A stretch of DNA of 64,000 bases, taken from the NCBI GenBank assembly GCA_039180875.1, contig JBCDCY010000006.1, positions 1-64,000 of the forward strand. The letters run 5' to 3'. A model generated the notes under the pieces. It saw only the letters and a program-made list of their open reading frames with translations, did not search any database and was not told the origin of the DNA. The DNA is from JBCDCY01 sp039180875 (GTDB lineage Bacteria; Pseudomonadota; Alphaproteobacteria; Rhodobacterales; Rhodobacteraceae). Shown here in pieces: positions 35,075 through 43,737 of this stretch. Both the position numbers and the translations under genes were made by a program. Within the stretch, counting starts at the first letter, position 1. Every line of letters begins with the position of its first letter.

Positions 35075-35492
35075 CGCACTGTCCTTATGGTCGGTTCGGG
35101 AGACCCCGAGATGTCGGCCGGGCGCTCCGCGACGTCAAGCGCACAATTCGGTTGATCCCTTGCAACGGTTGCTTCTTTAATTCGTAAGCGGCGGCACTCA
35201 GGCTGCCCGAGGCCCGGAGATATATGGATCAACAGGTGATCGCGGCGCACGAGCTTCCAGATGTTCGCCTTGAGCGGACCGCCGCCGCACCCCCGGGTTT
35301 CATCGCATCGTCGGCAGAGCGGGGCAGGGGCCTGACAGGTCTACCCGCGCTACCGGCGATCCTGTCCGGCATCCAAGGACACAGCGCGAAGGCGCCGGGA
35401 GGCTGCGGCGCCCGGGCTCTGTGCGCTTGAGAGACAAACGTGGGGCCGGCCGAACCGGCCCCGTCAGACGACCAACAGAGGAGAAGTCTACT
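35075..35492. other. 418-nt intergenic region between divergent M20 and ABC genes
   Basis: No convincing gene was found; the open frames here are short and Arg/Pro-rich. It holds a promoter-like element with a palindrome at 35152-35181. The ribosome-binding site AGAGGAGAA for the binding-protein gene is at the right end. Confidence 0.6.
35152..35181 (+). promoter_or_regulatory. Candidate promoter with overlapping palindrome
   Basis: TTGATC (35152-35157) and TTTAAT (35176-35181) are spaced by 18 nt and resemble sigma-70 -35 and -10 boxes. Between them lies the palindrome GCAACGGTTGC (35162-35172), resembling a LacI-family operator with a central CG. It would direct transcription to the ABC genes at 35493 with a 5' leader of about 300 nt. 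Candidate only. Confidence 0.4.
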
Positions 35493-37190
35493 ATGCATTT
35501 GCGATCACTTCTGATCGGCACCTCGGCCGCTGCGGCCCTGGTGGCCGGCGCCGCCCAGGCCGAGCGCGGCGCGGACGGCCAAGTCAACATCCTGTACTGG
35601 CAGGCCGCTTCCATCCTGAACCCCTACCTCTCCGGCGGGACCAAGGATGTCGAGGCCGCCTCCGTCATCCTAGAGCCGTTGGCGCGCTACGACGAGAACG
35701 GCAACATGGTGCCCTGGCTGGTCGACGAGATCCCGACGGTGGAGAACGGCGGGGTGTCGGAAGATCTGACCCAGATCACCTGGACGCTGAGCGAGGGCAT
35801 CCTGTGGTCCGACGGCACGCCGCTGACGGCCGCGGACGTGGTCTTTACCGGGGACTACTGCATGAACCCCGATGGCGGCTGCCAGCAGTCCGAGAAGTTC
35901 ACCGATGTGGCGAGCGTCGAGGCACTGAGCGATCGCGAGGTGCGCATCACCTTCAGCGTGCCGAAGCCTTTCCCCTACGGCCCGTTCGTCGGCACCGAGG
36001 CCCCGATCATCCAGGCCGCGCAGTTCGCGGACTGCATGGGTGCCAATGCCCCGCAGTGCACCGATGAGAACTTCGGCCCGATCGGCACCGGCCCGTTCGT
36101 GGTGAGCGAGTTCCGCGCCAACGACGTGGTGGTCTACGAGGCCAACGAGAACTATCGCGAGGCCGACAAGCCGCACTTCCAGACCGTGGTCTTCAAGGGC
36201 GGCGGCGACGCGGCCTCGGCCGCGCGCTCGGTGCTCGAGACCGGCGAGTTCGACTATGCCTGGAACCTGCAGGTGGAGCCCGAGATCCTGACCCAGATGG
36301 CCGCGGCCGGACGGGGGCAGGTGGTCTCCTCCTTCGGCACCTCGGTCGAGCGTCTGCACACCAACTTCACCAATCCCGATCCGGCGCTGGGTGACGAGCG
36401 GGCCACGGTGGCGCATCCGCATCCGTTCCTGACCGACGCGGCGGTGCGGCGCGCGCTGTCGCTCGCCATCGACCGTCAGGTCCTGGTGGATGCGGGCTAC
36501 GGCGAGGCGGGTCGTCCGACCTGCAACGTGCTGCCGGCGCCGGCGATCTATGCCTCGACCAACAACGACTGGTGCCTCACCCAGGACATCGCGCAGGCCA
36601 ACCAGCTGCTCGATGAAGCGGGTTGGGAGCGTGGCTCCGACGGTGTGCGGGAGAAGGACGGCGTGCGTCTTTCGATCCTCTACCAGACCTCGACCAACTC
36701 CGTCCGCCAGGGCACCCAAGCGCTGATCAAGCAGTGGTGGGACCAGATCGGTGTGGAGACCGAGCTCAAGAACATCGACGCGGCCGTGTTCTTCGGCGGC
36801 GATCAGTCGAGCCCGGACACCTTCCAGAAGTTCTTCGCCGACATCGAGATGTACACCAACAACTTCTCCGGCACCGATCCGGAGGCGTATATGGGCAGCT
36901 GGGTGTGCTCGCAGGCGCCGCAGCCGGAGAACAACTGGCTCGGCAACAACATGCCGCGCTACTGCGACCCGGCCTATGACGCGCTGGTGGCCGAGTTCGC
37001 GAAGACGGCCGCGCTCGACGAGCGCGCCGAGATCGCCAAGCAGCTGAACGACATGCTGATGGAGGCCGGCGCGATGATCCCGCTGATCCACCGCGGCGAC
37101 GTCTCGGCGCACGCTCTGACGCTGGGCGGCGTGCGGATGAATTCCTGGGACAGCGAGCTCTGGAACATCGCCGACTGGCACCGGATGTAA
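35493..37190 (+). CDS. Peptide-type ABC transporter substrate-binding protein
   Basis: The 565-aa protein is a family 5 (peptide/nickel type) periplasmic binding protein with a Sec signal (MHLRSLLIGTSAAAALVAGA, cleavage near AAQA). Family segments are NPYLSGGTKDVEAAS, GILWSDGTPLTAADVVFT, FGPIGTGPFVVSEF and DAAVRRALSLAIDRQ. ATG 35493 follows AGAGGAGAA; the 24 upstream codons were excluded. It is followed by a hairpin and two permease genes. Ligand may be a peptide, opine or other. Confidence 0.93.
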   Translation: MHLRSLLIGTSAAAALVAGAAQAERGADGQVNILYWQAASILNPYLSGGTKDVEAASVILEPLARYDENGNMVPWLVDEIPTVENGGVSEDLTQITWTLSEGILWSDGTPLTAADVVFTGDYCMNPDGGCQQSEKFTDVASVEALSDREVRITFSVPKPFPYGPFVGTEAPIIQAAQFADCMGANAPQCTDENFGPIGTGPFVVSEFRANDVVVYEANENYREADKPHFQTVVFKGGGDAASAARSVLETGEFDYAWNLQVEPEILTQMAAAGRGQVVSSFGTSVERLHTNFTNPDPALGDERATVAHPHPFLTDAAVRRALSLAIDRQVLVDAGYGEAGRPTCNVLPAPAIYASTNNDWCLTQDIAQANQLLDEAGWERGSDGVREKDGVRLSILYQTSTNSVRQGTQALIKQWWDQIGVETELKNIDAAVFFGGDQSSPDTFQKFFADIEMYTNNFSGTDPEAYMGSWVCSQAPQPENNWLGNNMPRYCDPAYDALVAEFAKTAALDERAEIAKQLNDMLMEAGAMIPLIHRGDVSAHALTLGGVRMNSWDSELWNIADWHRM

Positions 37191-37208
37191 GTCCGGCTTA
37201 ACGATCCT

Positions 37209-37237
37209 GACCGGGGACGCCCTGCGCGCCCCCGGTC
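37209..37237 (+). promoter_or_regulatory. Stem-loop between binding-protein and permease genes
   Basis: GACCGGGG (37209-37216) pairs perfectly with CCCCGGTC (37230-37237) around a 13-nt loop. Stem-loops at this place in ABC operons often protect the binding-protein mRNA from decay and lower permease expression. A similar one is found in the second peptide operon at 45675-45697. Confidence 0.6.
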
Positions 37238-37264
37238 GACCGAGCAAAAAAGGGGGAGAGACGC

Positions 37265-38278
37265 GTGTTTCGCTATACGCTGCGACGCCTGTTCTTTGCC
37301 GTCCCGACGCTCCTCGTCATCAGCTTCATCATCTTCGCAATCCTCGACCTCGCGCCCAACGATCCGACGGGGAACTTGCCGCTCACCATCCCCTCGGAGG
37401 TGCGCGAGCAGATCCGCCAAAGCCTCGGCCTCGGCCAGCCCTTCCACATCCGCTATGTCCGCTGGCTAGAGCAGTTCTTCGTCAACGAGCCGCTCAACAT
37501 CATCGAGCAGGCCTTCGGTATCACCATCGGCGACAGCGAGAACCGGCTGCGCGTCTCGTCCTGGTCCACCCGCTCTCCGGTGGTCGACCTGATCGTGGAG
37601 CGGACGCCCCAGACGCTTTGGGTCGTCGGGCTCTCCTACGTCGTGGGCATCCTGATCGCCATTCCGATCGGCGTGATCTCGGCCTATCGGCAGTATTCCT
37701 GGTTCGACCAGATCGGCACCTTCATCGCGATGATCGGCTTCTCGGTGCCGACGTTCTTTACCGGCATCGTCTTCATCGTCGTCTTCTCGGTCTTCCTCGG
37801 CTGGTTCCCGTCGGTCTACGACACCACGCACGAGGTGCGAGACTTCGACAGTTTCGTCTTCCAGATCCAGCAAATGATCATGCCGGTGATGGTGCTGGGC
37901 CTGTTCAATGCCTCCCAGCTCTCACGCTTCATGCGCTCCTCGATGCTCGACAACCTCAATCAGGACTATGTGCGCACCGCCCGGGCCAAGGGGATGTCGG
38001 AGCGGATCGTGCTTCTGATCCACGTGCTCCGGAACTCGCTTATCCCGGTAGTCACGGTGATCGCGCTGTCGATCCCGCAGATCTTTTCCGGCGCCATCAT
38101 CACCGAACAGATCTTCCGGGTGAACGGCCTGGGGCAGCTGCTGATCTCGGGCATTCAGGGCGCCGACATTCCGCTGGTGCAAACCCTCACCTTCATCTTC
38201 GCGGTGCTGATCGTGCTGTTCAACCTGATCGCCGACATCCTTTACGGCATCCTGGACCCGAGGATCCGCTATGACTGA
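37265..38278 (+). CDS. Peptide-type ABC transporter permease (DppB-like)
   Basis: The 337-aa membrane protein begins at GTG with GGGGGAG upstream and has the DppB start MFRYTLRRLFFAVPTLLVISF. The family loop AKGMSERIVLLIHVLRNSLIPVV (EAA-type coupling motif region) and ITEQIFRVNGLGQLLI are present. It has six helices and an extra segment of about 40 residues after helix 1 compared with short DppB proteins. It overlaps the following permease gene by 8 nt. Confidence 0.93.
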   Translation: MFRYTLRRLFFAVPTLLVISFIIFAILDLAPNDPTGNLPLTIPSEVREQIRQSLGLGQPFHIRYVRWLEQFFVNEPLNIIEQAFGITIGDSENRLRVSSWSTRSPVVDLIVERTPQTLWVVGLSYVVGILIAIPIGVISAYRQYSWFDQIGTFIAMIGFSVPTFFTGIVFIVVFSVFLGWFPSVYDTTHEVRDFDSFVFQIQQMIMPVMVLGLFNASQLSRFMRSSMLDNLNQDYVRTARAKGMSERIVLLIHVLRNSLIPVVTVIALSIPQIFSGAIITEQIFRVNGLGQLLISGIQGADIPLVQTLTFIFAVLIVLFNLIADILYGILDPRIRYD

Positions 38279-39218
38279 CGCCGTACCGAACGACCCACGG
38301 GTGGCCGACGGCGCCGCGGCGGCGGTTGACGGGCCGGGCGTCCATCGCTCGCTCTGGGGCGATGTCTGGCGCCAGTATCGGGCCCATCGCGGCGCCCTGG
38401 CCGGCACCGGGGTGTTCCTGGCGATCGTCGCGATCGTGCTGTTCGGGCCGTATGTCCACACGACCGACCCACAGTTCCTCGACATCGCCAACAAGAACCA
38501 GGGGATGAGCTGGGAACATCCGATGGGGACCGACAATCTCGGCCGCGACATGCTGGCCCAGGTGATCGCCGGCGGCCGGGTCTCGCTCGCCGTGGGGGTC
38601 ACGGCGATGCTGCTGTCGATCTTTCTCGGCACGCTGATCGGCGTGCTCGCCGGCTACTTCAAGGCGCTCGACGGCCCGCTGATGCGGTTGACCGATCTGT
38701 TCCTGGCCCTGCCGCTGCTGCCGTTGCTCTTGGTCATCATCATGCTGTTCCGCGACACGCTCAGGAACGCCTTCGGGCCGGAGGTCGGCATCTTTATGCT
38801 GATCGTCTTCATCATCGGCATCACCTCCTGGATGCAGACGGCGCGCATCGTGCGGGGCGACGTGCTGGCGGTGAAAGAGCGGGAATTCGTGCTGGCCGCC
38901 CAGTCCATCGGCACCAGCGAGGGTCTGATCATCGGCCGGCACATCCTGCCGAACGTGCTCTCGCCGATTATGGTCTCGGCCACCTTGGGGGTGGCGACGG
39001 CGATCATCACCGAGTCGGCCCTGTCCTTCTTGGGCTTGGGCTTTCCGTCGGATTTCCCGACCTGGGGGCGGCTGCTGTTCGACGGTAAGGACTTCCTGCA
39101 GTTGACGCCGGAGCGGGTGTTCTGGCCGGGTCTGGCGATCTCCCTCACCGTTCTGTCGGTGAACTTCATGGGCGACGGTCTGCGCGATGCGCTCGACCCG
39201 CGCGTTCGCGGCCGATGA
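38271..39218 (+). CDS. Peptide-type ABC transporter permease (DppC-like)
   Basis: The 315-aa permease has the DppC pattern HPMGTDNLGRDMLAQVI, then RLTDLFLALPLLPLLLV, and the coupling loop AAQSIGTSEGLIIGRHILPNV. It has six predicted helices. It ends the operon: no ATPase gene follows, and the next element is a strong hairpin. The fused ATPase at 42039-43733 might serve both systems. Confidence 0.92.
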   Translation: MTDAVPNDPRVADGAAAAVDGPGVHRSLWGDVWRQYRAHRGALAGTGVFLAIVAIVLFGPYVHTTDPQFLDIANKNQGMSWEHPMGTDNLGRDMLAQVIAGGRVSLAVGVTAMLLSIFLGTLIGVLAGYFKALDGPLMRLTDLFLALPLLPLLLVIIMLFRDTLRNAFGPEVGIFMLIVFIIGITSWMQTARIVRGDVLAVKEREFVLAAQSIGTSEGLIIGRHILPNVLSPIMVSATLGVATAIITESALSFLGLGFPSDFPTWGRLLFDGKDFLQLTPERVFWPGLAISLTVLSVNFMGDGLRDALDPRVRGR

Positions 39219-39235
39219 CGCGCCAGTGATGGGCC

Positions 39236-39286
39236 CAGCCCCCTGTCAGAGGCCCCACCCACCCACCCGCCTCTGACAGGGGGCTG
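39236..39286 (+). terminator. Perfect 17-bp stem with C-rich loop
   Basis: CAGCCCCCTGTCAGAGG (39236-39252) pairs without mismatch with CCTCTGACAGGGGGCTG (39270-39286). The 17-nt loop is CCCCACCCACCCACCCG, whose complement on the minus strand is a four-run G-quadruplex motif. It lies 18 nt past the dppC-like stop and 34 nt before rnd. Likely a strong terminator, although the T-run is missing. Confidence 0.8.
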
Positions 39287-39319
39287 GTGCCTGCCGCGAG
39301 GGCGCGCTAGACGCCGTTG

Positions 39320-40480
39320 ATGATTGAGATCAACGAAACGGCAGCGCTTGCCGCCTTTTGTGCCAAGGCGGCCGAGCACCCCTACGTCACCGTGGACACC
39401 GAGTTCTTGCGGGAGCGGACGTACTACCCCAAGCTCTGCCTGGTACAGCTCGCCTTTCCGGGCGGTGGCGAGGGCGATGCGGCGATCGTCGATCCGCTGG
39501 GCGGCGAGCTCGACCTCGCACCGCTCGACGCCCTGCTGGCCGACCCGTCGGTGGTGAAGGTCTTTCACGCCGCGCGCCAGGACATCGAGATCTTCTGGCA
39601 CCGCAACGCCGCCGTGCCGGCGCCGCTGTTCGACACCCAGGTCGCCGCCATGGTCTGCGGCTTCGGCGAGCAGGTCGGCTACGAGACCCTGGTGCGCAAG
39701 ATCGCCCGCACCGACCTCGACAAATCCTCCCGCTTCACCGACTGGTCGCGCCGGCCCCTGACCGACGCCCAGAAGACCTATGCCCTGGCCGACGTCACCC
39801 ACCTCCGCCAGATCTACGAGACCCTGTCCCAGCGCCTGACGGAGAGCGGGCGCACCGCCTGGGTCGAGGAGGAGATGGCGATCCTCACCGATCCCGACAC
39901 CTACCAGGTGGTACCGGAAGAGGCCTGGCGACGGCTCAAGACCCGCAGCAATTCCGGCCGCTTCCTGGCCATCGTGCGGGCGCTCGCCGCCTTCCGCGAG
40001 CGTGAGGCGCAGAGCCGCGACGTACCGCGCAACCGGATCCTGAAGGACGATGCGCTGCTGGAGCTCGCCTCGCTGAAGCCCCGCACGCCGCAGGAGCTCG
40101 GCCGGGCCCGGCTGCTGCTGCGCGAGGCGCGAAAGGGCGCGACGGCCGACGGTCTGCTCGCCGCGGTGGCGGAAGGGATGGCCTGCCCCGACAACGCCTT
40201 GCCGGCGGTGGCGCCGCAACGGCCGCAGCGCAGCGGCTCCCAGGCGCTCAGCGATCTTCTCAAGGTGCTGCTCAAGGCCCGGGCCGATCAGGCCGGCGTT
40301 GCCCAGAAGCTGATCGCCACCAGCGCCGATCTCGAGGATCTGGCCAACGGGGCGGACGGCGATCTTCTGGTGCTGAAGGGTTGGCGGCGGGAGATCTTCG
40401 GCGAGGACGCCCTGGCGCTTCGCCGTGGAGAGATCGCCCTGGCGGCCTCCAAGGGCGGGGTCCGCATCCATCGCCTCTGA
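39320..40480 (+). CDS. rnd: Ribonuclease D
   Basis: RNase D is a 3'-5' exoribonuclease that matures tRNA and other small RNAs. The 386-aa protein has a DEDDy domain: YVTVDTEFLRERTYYPKLCL (Asp and Glu), VFHAARQDIEIFW (Asp) and QKTYALADVTHL (Tyr and Asp). An HRDC domain (RFLAIVRALAAFREREAQS ... NRILKDDALLELA) follows, then a C-terminal segment. ATG 39320 is preferred to TTG 39317. It has no obvious operon partner. Confidence 0.95.
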   Translation: MIEINETAALAAFCAKAAEHPYVTVDTEFLRERTYYPKLCLVQLAFPGGGEGDAAIVDPLGGELDLAPLDALLADPSVVKVFHAARQDIEIFWHRNAAVPAPLFDTQVAAMVCGFGEQVGYETLVRKIARTDLDKSSRFTDWSRRPLTDAQKTYALADVTHLRQIYETLSQRLTESGRTAWVEEEMAILTDPDTYQVVPEEAWRRLKTRSNSGRFLAIVRALAAFREREAQSRDVPRNRILKDDALLELASLKPRTPQELGRARLLLREARKGATADGLLAAVAEGMACPDNALPAVAPQRPQRSGSQALSDLLKVLLKARADQAGVAQKLIATSADLEDLANGADGDLLVLKGWRREIFGEDALALRRGEIALAASKGGVRIHRL

Positions 40481-40567
40481 CGGCCCTAGACATCGCCGGT
40501 AAGAGCCGCGAGGCTGAGGCCAGGCGGGTCAACCCGCACTGACCAGCAGGGACCAAGAGGTATCAAG

Positions 40568-42055
40568 ATGCGACATCTGCTTTCCGCCACGGCGCTGGCT
40601 GCGCTGCTGGCACTGCCCGCGGGCGCGGACACGTTGACGATCGTTCATGTGAACGACCTGGACCGGATGGAGGGTTCGGGCGATGCCGGCGGCGTGGCGC
40701 GGCTCGCCACCGTGGTGAACCAGGTGCGGGCCGAGGGTGGCACTGTGATCGTGACCTCAGGGGGCGACTCGATCTCTCCCTCCCTCTTCTCGGGCTTCGA
40801 CCAGGGCGCCCATATGATCGACCTGCTGAACCAGGTGGGCCTCGACGCCATGGTGCTCGGCAATCACGAGTTCGACTTCGGCCCCGACGTGGCCGAGGCG
40901 CGGATTGCCGAGGCGAACTTTCCCGTGCTTTCCAACAACGCGATGGAGGAAGACGGCACGCTGCTCGACGGAGTCACGGAGCACCTGATGATCGAGGTGG
41001 GCGACCATACCGTCGGCCTTTTCGGTCTGACGACCGCGAGCACGGCGGTGAAGTCCTCCCCCGGCCCCGTCACCTTCCGCGATCCGGTCGAGATTGCGGC
41101 CGAGATGGCCGAGACCTTGCAGGGGGAGGGGGCCGATATGGTGATCGCCCTTGCCCACACCGATCTGGGCGAGGATGCCGAGCTCTACCAGGACGCGCCG
41201 GTCGATCTGATCCTCTCCGGCGACGACCATGACGTGCGGGTGCAGTACGACGGACGGAAGGCGCTGATCGAGTCGGGCTCCCAAGCCGAGTTCGTCACCG
41301 TCATCACCCTCGACATGGCGACGGTCGAGGGCCGGCGCGGCCCGGAGTTCACCTGGGAGCCGTCGTTCCGCCTGGTCAACACCGCCGACGTGACGCCGGA
41401 CGAGACGCTCGCGGCGGCGGTCGCGGTCTATGAGGCGCAGCTTTCAGAGGCGCTCGACGTCACCATCGGCAGCACGGACGTAGACCTCGACACGCGGCGC
41501 ACCACCGTACGCTCGACCGAGACCGGCTTTGCCAACCTGATCGTCGACGCCATGGCCTGGGCGACGGAGGCCGATGTGGCCATCACCAATGGCGGCGGTA
41601 TCCGGGCTGACCGCACCTATGAGGCCGGCACTGAGCTCACCCGCCGCGACGTGATGTCGGAGCTGCCTTTCGGCAACAAGACCATCCTGATCGAGGTGAG
41701 CGGCGACGACATCCGCGCGGCGCTTGAGAACGGCGTGAGCGAGATCGAGGAGGGTGGCGGCCGCTTCCCCCATGTCGCCGGCATGACGTTCAGCTTCGAT
41801 GCCTCGAAGCCCGCGGGTGAGCGGGTGGGCGATATCATGGTGGGCGGCGCGGCGCTCGATCCGGCCAAGACTTACCGTCTCGCCACCAACGACTTCATGG
41901 GCAAGGGCGGCGACGGCTACGCCATGTTCGCCGACAAGCCGCGGATCGTCGATGCTAACTCCGGCGCGCTGATGGCGGCCCAGGTCATCCGCTATATCGA
42001 GAATGCCGGCACCGTGGCGCCGGAGGCGGAGGGCCGCGTCACTCGCCTGGATTGA
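40568..42055 (+). CDS. 5'-nucleotidase/UshA-like metallophosphatase
   Basis: The 495-aa periplasmic protein has a signal peptide (MRHLLSATALAALLALPAGA) and the two-domain layout of 5'-nucleotidases. The metallophosphoesterase domain shows TSGGDSISPS and LGNHEFDFG. The C-terminal domain has FANLIVDAM, ITNGGGIRA and a YRLATNDFMGKGGDGY substrate region. Two usual metal-site histidines differ: HVNDLDRM in place of HxNDxH, and SGDDHD in place of GGHTH. It may release nucleosides or phosphate. Its end overlaps the convergent ABC ATPase gene by 17 nt. Confidence 0.88.
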   Translation: MRHLLSATALAALLALPAGADTLTIVHVNDLDRMEGSGDAGGVARLATVVNQVRAEGGTVIVTSGGDSISPSLFSGFDQGAHMIDLLNQVGLDAMVLGNHEFDFGPDVAEARIAEANFPVLSNNAMEEDGTLLDGVTEHLMIEVGDHTVGLFGLTTASTAVKSSPGPVTFRDPVEIAAEMAETLQGEGADMVIALAHTDLGEDAELYQDAPVDLILSGDDHDVRVQYDGRKALIESGSQAEFVTVITLDMATVEGRRGPEFTWEPSFRLVNTADVTPDETLAAAVAVYEAQLSEALDVTIGSTDVDLDTRRTTVRSTETGFANLIVDAMAWATEADVAITNGGGIRADRTYEAGTELTRRDVMSELPFGNKTILIEVSGDDIRAALENGVSEIEEGGGRFPHVAGMTFSFDASKPAGERVGDIMVGGAALDPAKTYRLATNDFMGKGGDGYAMFADKPRIVDANSGALMAAQVIRYIENAGTVAPEAEGRVTRLD

Positions 42056-43733
42056 CGCCACGGGCAGCGGCGGGGGCGGCAGCAGCGGGGGCGGCAGCGG
42101 CGCCGGCCCCGCCCGCGGCCCGCTCGGCCAGCAGCCGGTCGAGCCAGTCCGGGTCCATCTCCGGCACCGAGGAGAGCAGGAGGTCGGTATAGGCGTGGTG
42201 CGGCGGCGTGAACATTTCCGCCTTCGGGCCCTGCTCGACCACCTTGCCCTCCTTCATCACCACCACCTCGTCCGCGATCGAGCGCACGGTGGCGAGGTCG
42301 TGGGTGATGAACATGTAAGCGAGGCCGAACTCCTTCTGGATCTTGTCGAGGAGGCGCAGGATCCCCTCGGCGACGAGCTGGTCGAGGGCAGAGGTCACCT
42401 CGTCGCAGATGATGAACTGCGGCTCGGCCGCCAGCGCCCGGGCGATGCCGATGCGCTGCTTCTGGCCGCCTGAAAGCTCGGAGGGCAAGCGGTCGATGAA
42501 CTGGTCGGGCTCGAGCTCGATCTCGGCGAGGAGCGCGCGCAGCCGCTCCTCCTTCGCCTTACCCTTAAGGCCGAGATAGAACTCGATGGGCCGGCCGATC
42601 AGGTCGCGGATGCGTTGGCGCGGATTGAGCGCCGTGTCGGCCATCTGATAGATCATCTGGGCCTGGCGAAGCTGATCCTTGCTGCGCTGGCGATAGTCGG
42701 CCGGCGGCTCCTCCCCGTCGATGAAGATGTGGCCGGAGACCGGCGGCAAGAGGCCGGTGATGCAGCGCGCCGTCGTGGATTTGCCGGAACCCGACTCGCC
42801 CACCACTGCCACCGTGCGCCCCTTGTGGATGTCGAACGACACCTCGTGCAGCACGGGGACGGAGCCATAGGCCGCCGTAACGTTGCGGAGGCTGACGGCG
42901 GGTACGGCGTCGGCCGCCGGCACGGGCTTCGGCTCCGTGCGGAAGGTGCGCACGGCCCAGAGGGTCTTGGTGTAGTCCTCCTTCGGGTTCGCCAGCATCT
43001 GCCGCGTCTCGGCCTCCTCCACCGGGTCGCCCTTGAGCAGCACCATGACTCGGTCGGCCATCTGGGCCACGACGGCGAGGTCGTGGGTGATGTAGATCGC
43101 GGCCGTGCCGAACTGCTCCACCGCGTCGCGGATGGCGGCCAGCACCTCGATCTGGGTGGTGACGTCGAGGGCGGTGGTGGGCTCATCGAAGATGATCAGA
43201 TCCGGCCGGCAGGACATGGCCATCGCCGTCATCGCCCGCTGCAGCTGGCCGCCGGAGACCTGGTGGGGATAGCGAAAGCCGATCTCGTCGGGGTTCGGCA
43301 GTTGCAGGCGGCGGTAGAGATCGACGGCATCGGTCGTCGCCTCCGCCCGAGCCATCACGCCATGCTCCACCGGCGCCTCGGCATACTGGTCGATCAGTCG
43401 GTGCGCCGGGTTGAACGAGGCCGCCGCCGACTGCGCGACATAGGCGATGCGGGAGCCGCGGAGCTTGCGGCGCGCCTCGTCGGAGGCCTTCGTCAACTCC
43501 ATCCCGTCAAACTCCACCGTGCCGGCCGAGATCCGGCAGCCGTCGCGGGTGAACCCCATGGCGGCGAGGCCGATGGTGGACTTGCCGGCGCCGGATTCGC
43601 CGATCAAGCCGAGCACCTCGCCCTTCCTCAGGTCGAAGTCGACGCCGTGCACAATCTCCAGCCATTCGTGGTCGGCTCGCCCCTCGATCTTCAGGCCCCG
43701 GACGCGGAGAAGGGTCTCATTGGACGGCGCCAT
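42039..43733 (-). CDS. Fused double ABC ATPase (DppD-DppF type)
   Basis: The 564-aa protein contains two nucleotide-binding domains in one chain. Domain 1 has Walker A GESGAGKST, signature VSGGQLQR and Walker B LIIFDEPT; domain 2 has GESGSGKST, LSGGQKQR and FIICDEVTSALD. It ends in a low-complexity Ala/Gly/Pro tail of about 30 residues. It energises the permeases encoded just upstream (gap 4 nt) and may also serve the ATPase-less system at 35493-39218. The Glu after Walker B is present in both domains, so both sites look active. Confidence 0.94.
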   Translation of the reverse strand: MAPSNETLLRVRGLKIEGRADHEWLEIVHGVDFDLRKGEVLGLIGESGAGKSTIGLAAMGFTRDGCRISAGTVEFDGMELTKASDEARRKLRGSRIAYVAQSAAASFNPAHRLIDQYAEAPVEHGVMARAEATTDAVDLYRRLQLPNPDEIGFRYPHQVSGGQLQRAMTAMAMSCRPDLIIFDEPTTALDVTTQIEVLAAIRDAVEQFGTAAIYITHDLAVVAQMADRVMVLLKGDPVEEAETRQMLANPKEDYTKTLWAVRTFRTEPKPVPAADAVPAVSLRNVTAAYGSVPVLHEVSFDIHKGRTVAVVGESGSGKSTTARCITGLLPPVSGHIFIDGEEPPADYRQRSKDQLRQAQMIYQMADTALNPRQRIRDLIGRPIEFYLGLKGKAKEERLRALLAEIELEPDQFIDRLPSELSGGQKQRIGIARALAAEPQFIICDEVTSALDQLVAEGILRLLDKIQKEFGLAYMFITHDLATVRSIADEVVVMKEGKVVEQGPKAEMFTPPHHAYTDLLLSSVPEMDPDWLDRLLAERAAGGAGAAAAPAAAAPAAARGVNPGE

Positions 43734-43737
43734 GATC

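Noticed and set aside
42056..42125. GGC/GGCAGC-rich stretch considered as a microsatellite.
   Set aside because: It encodes the Ala/Gly/Pro tail of the fused ATPase in frame and shows no regular unit.
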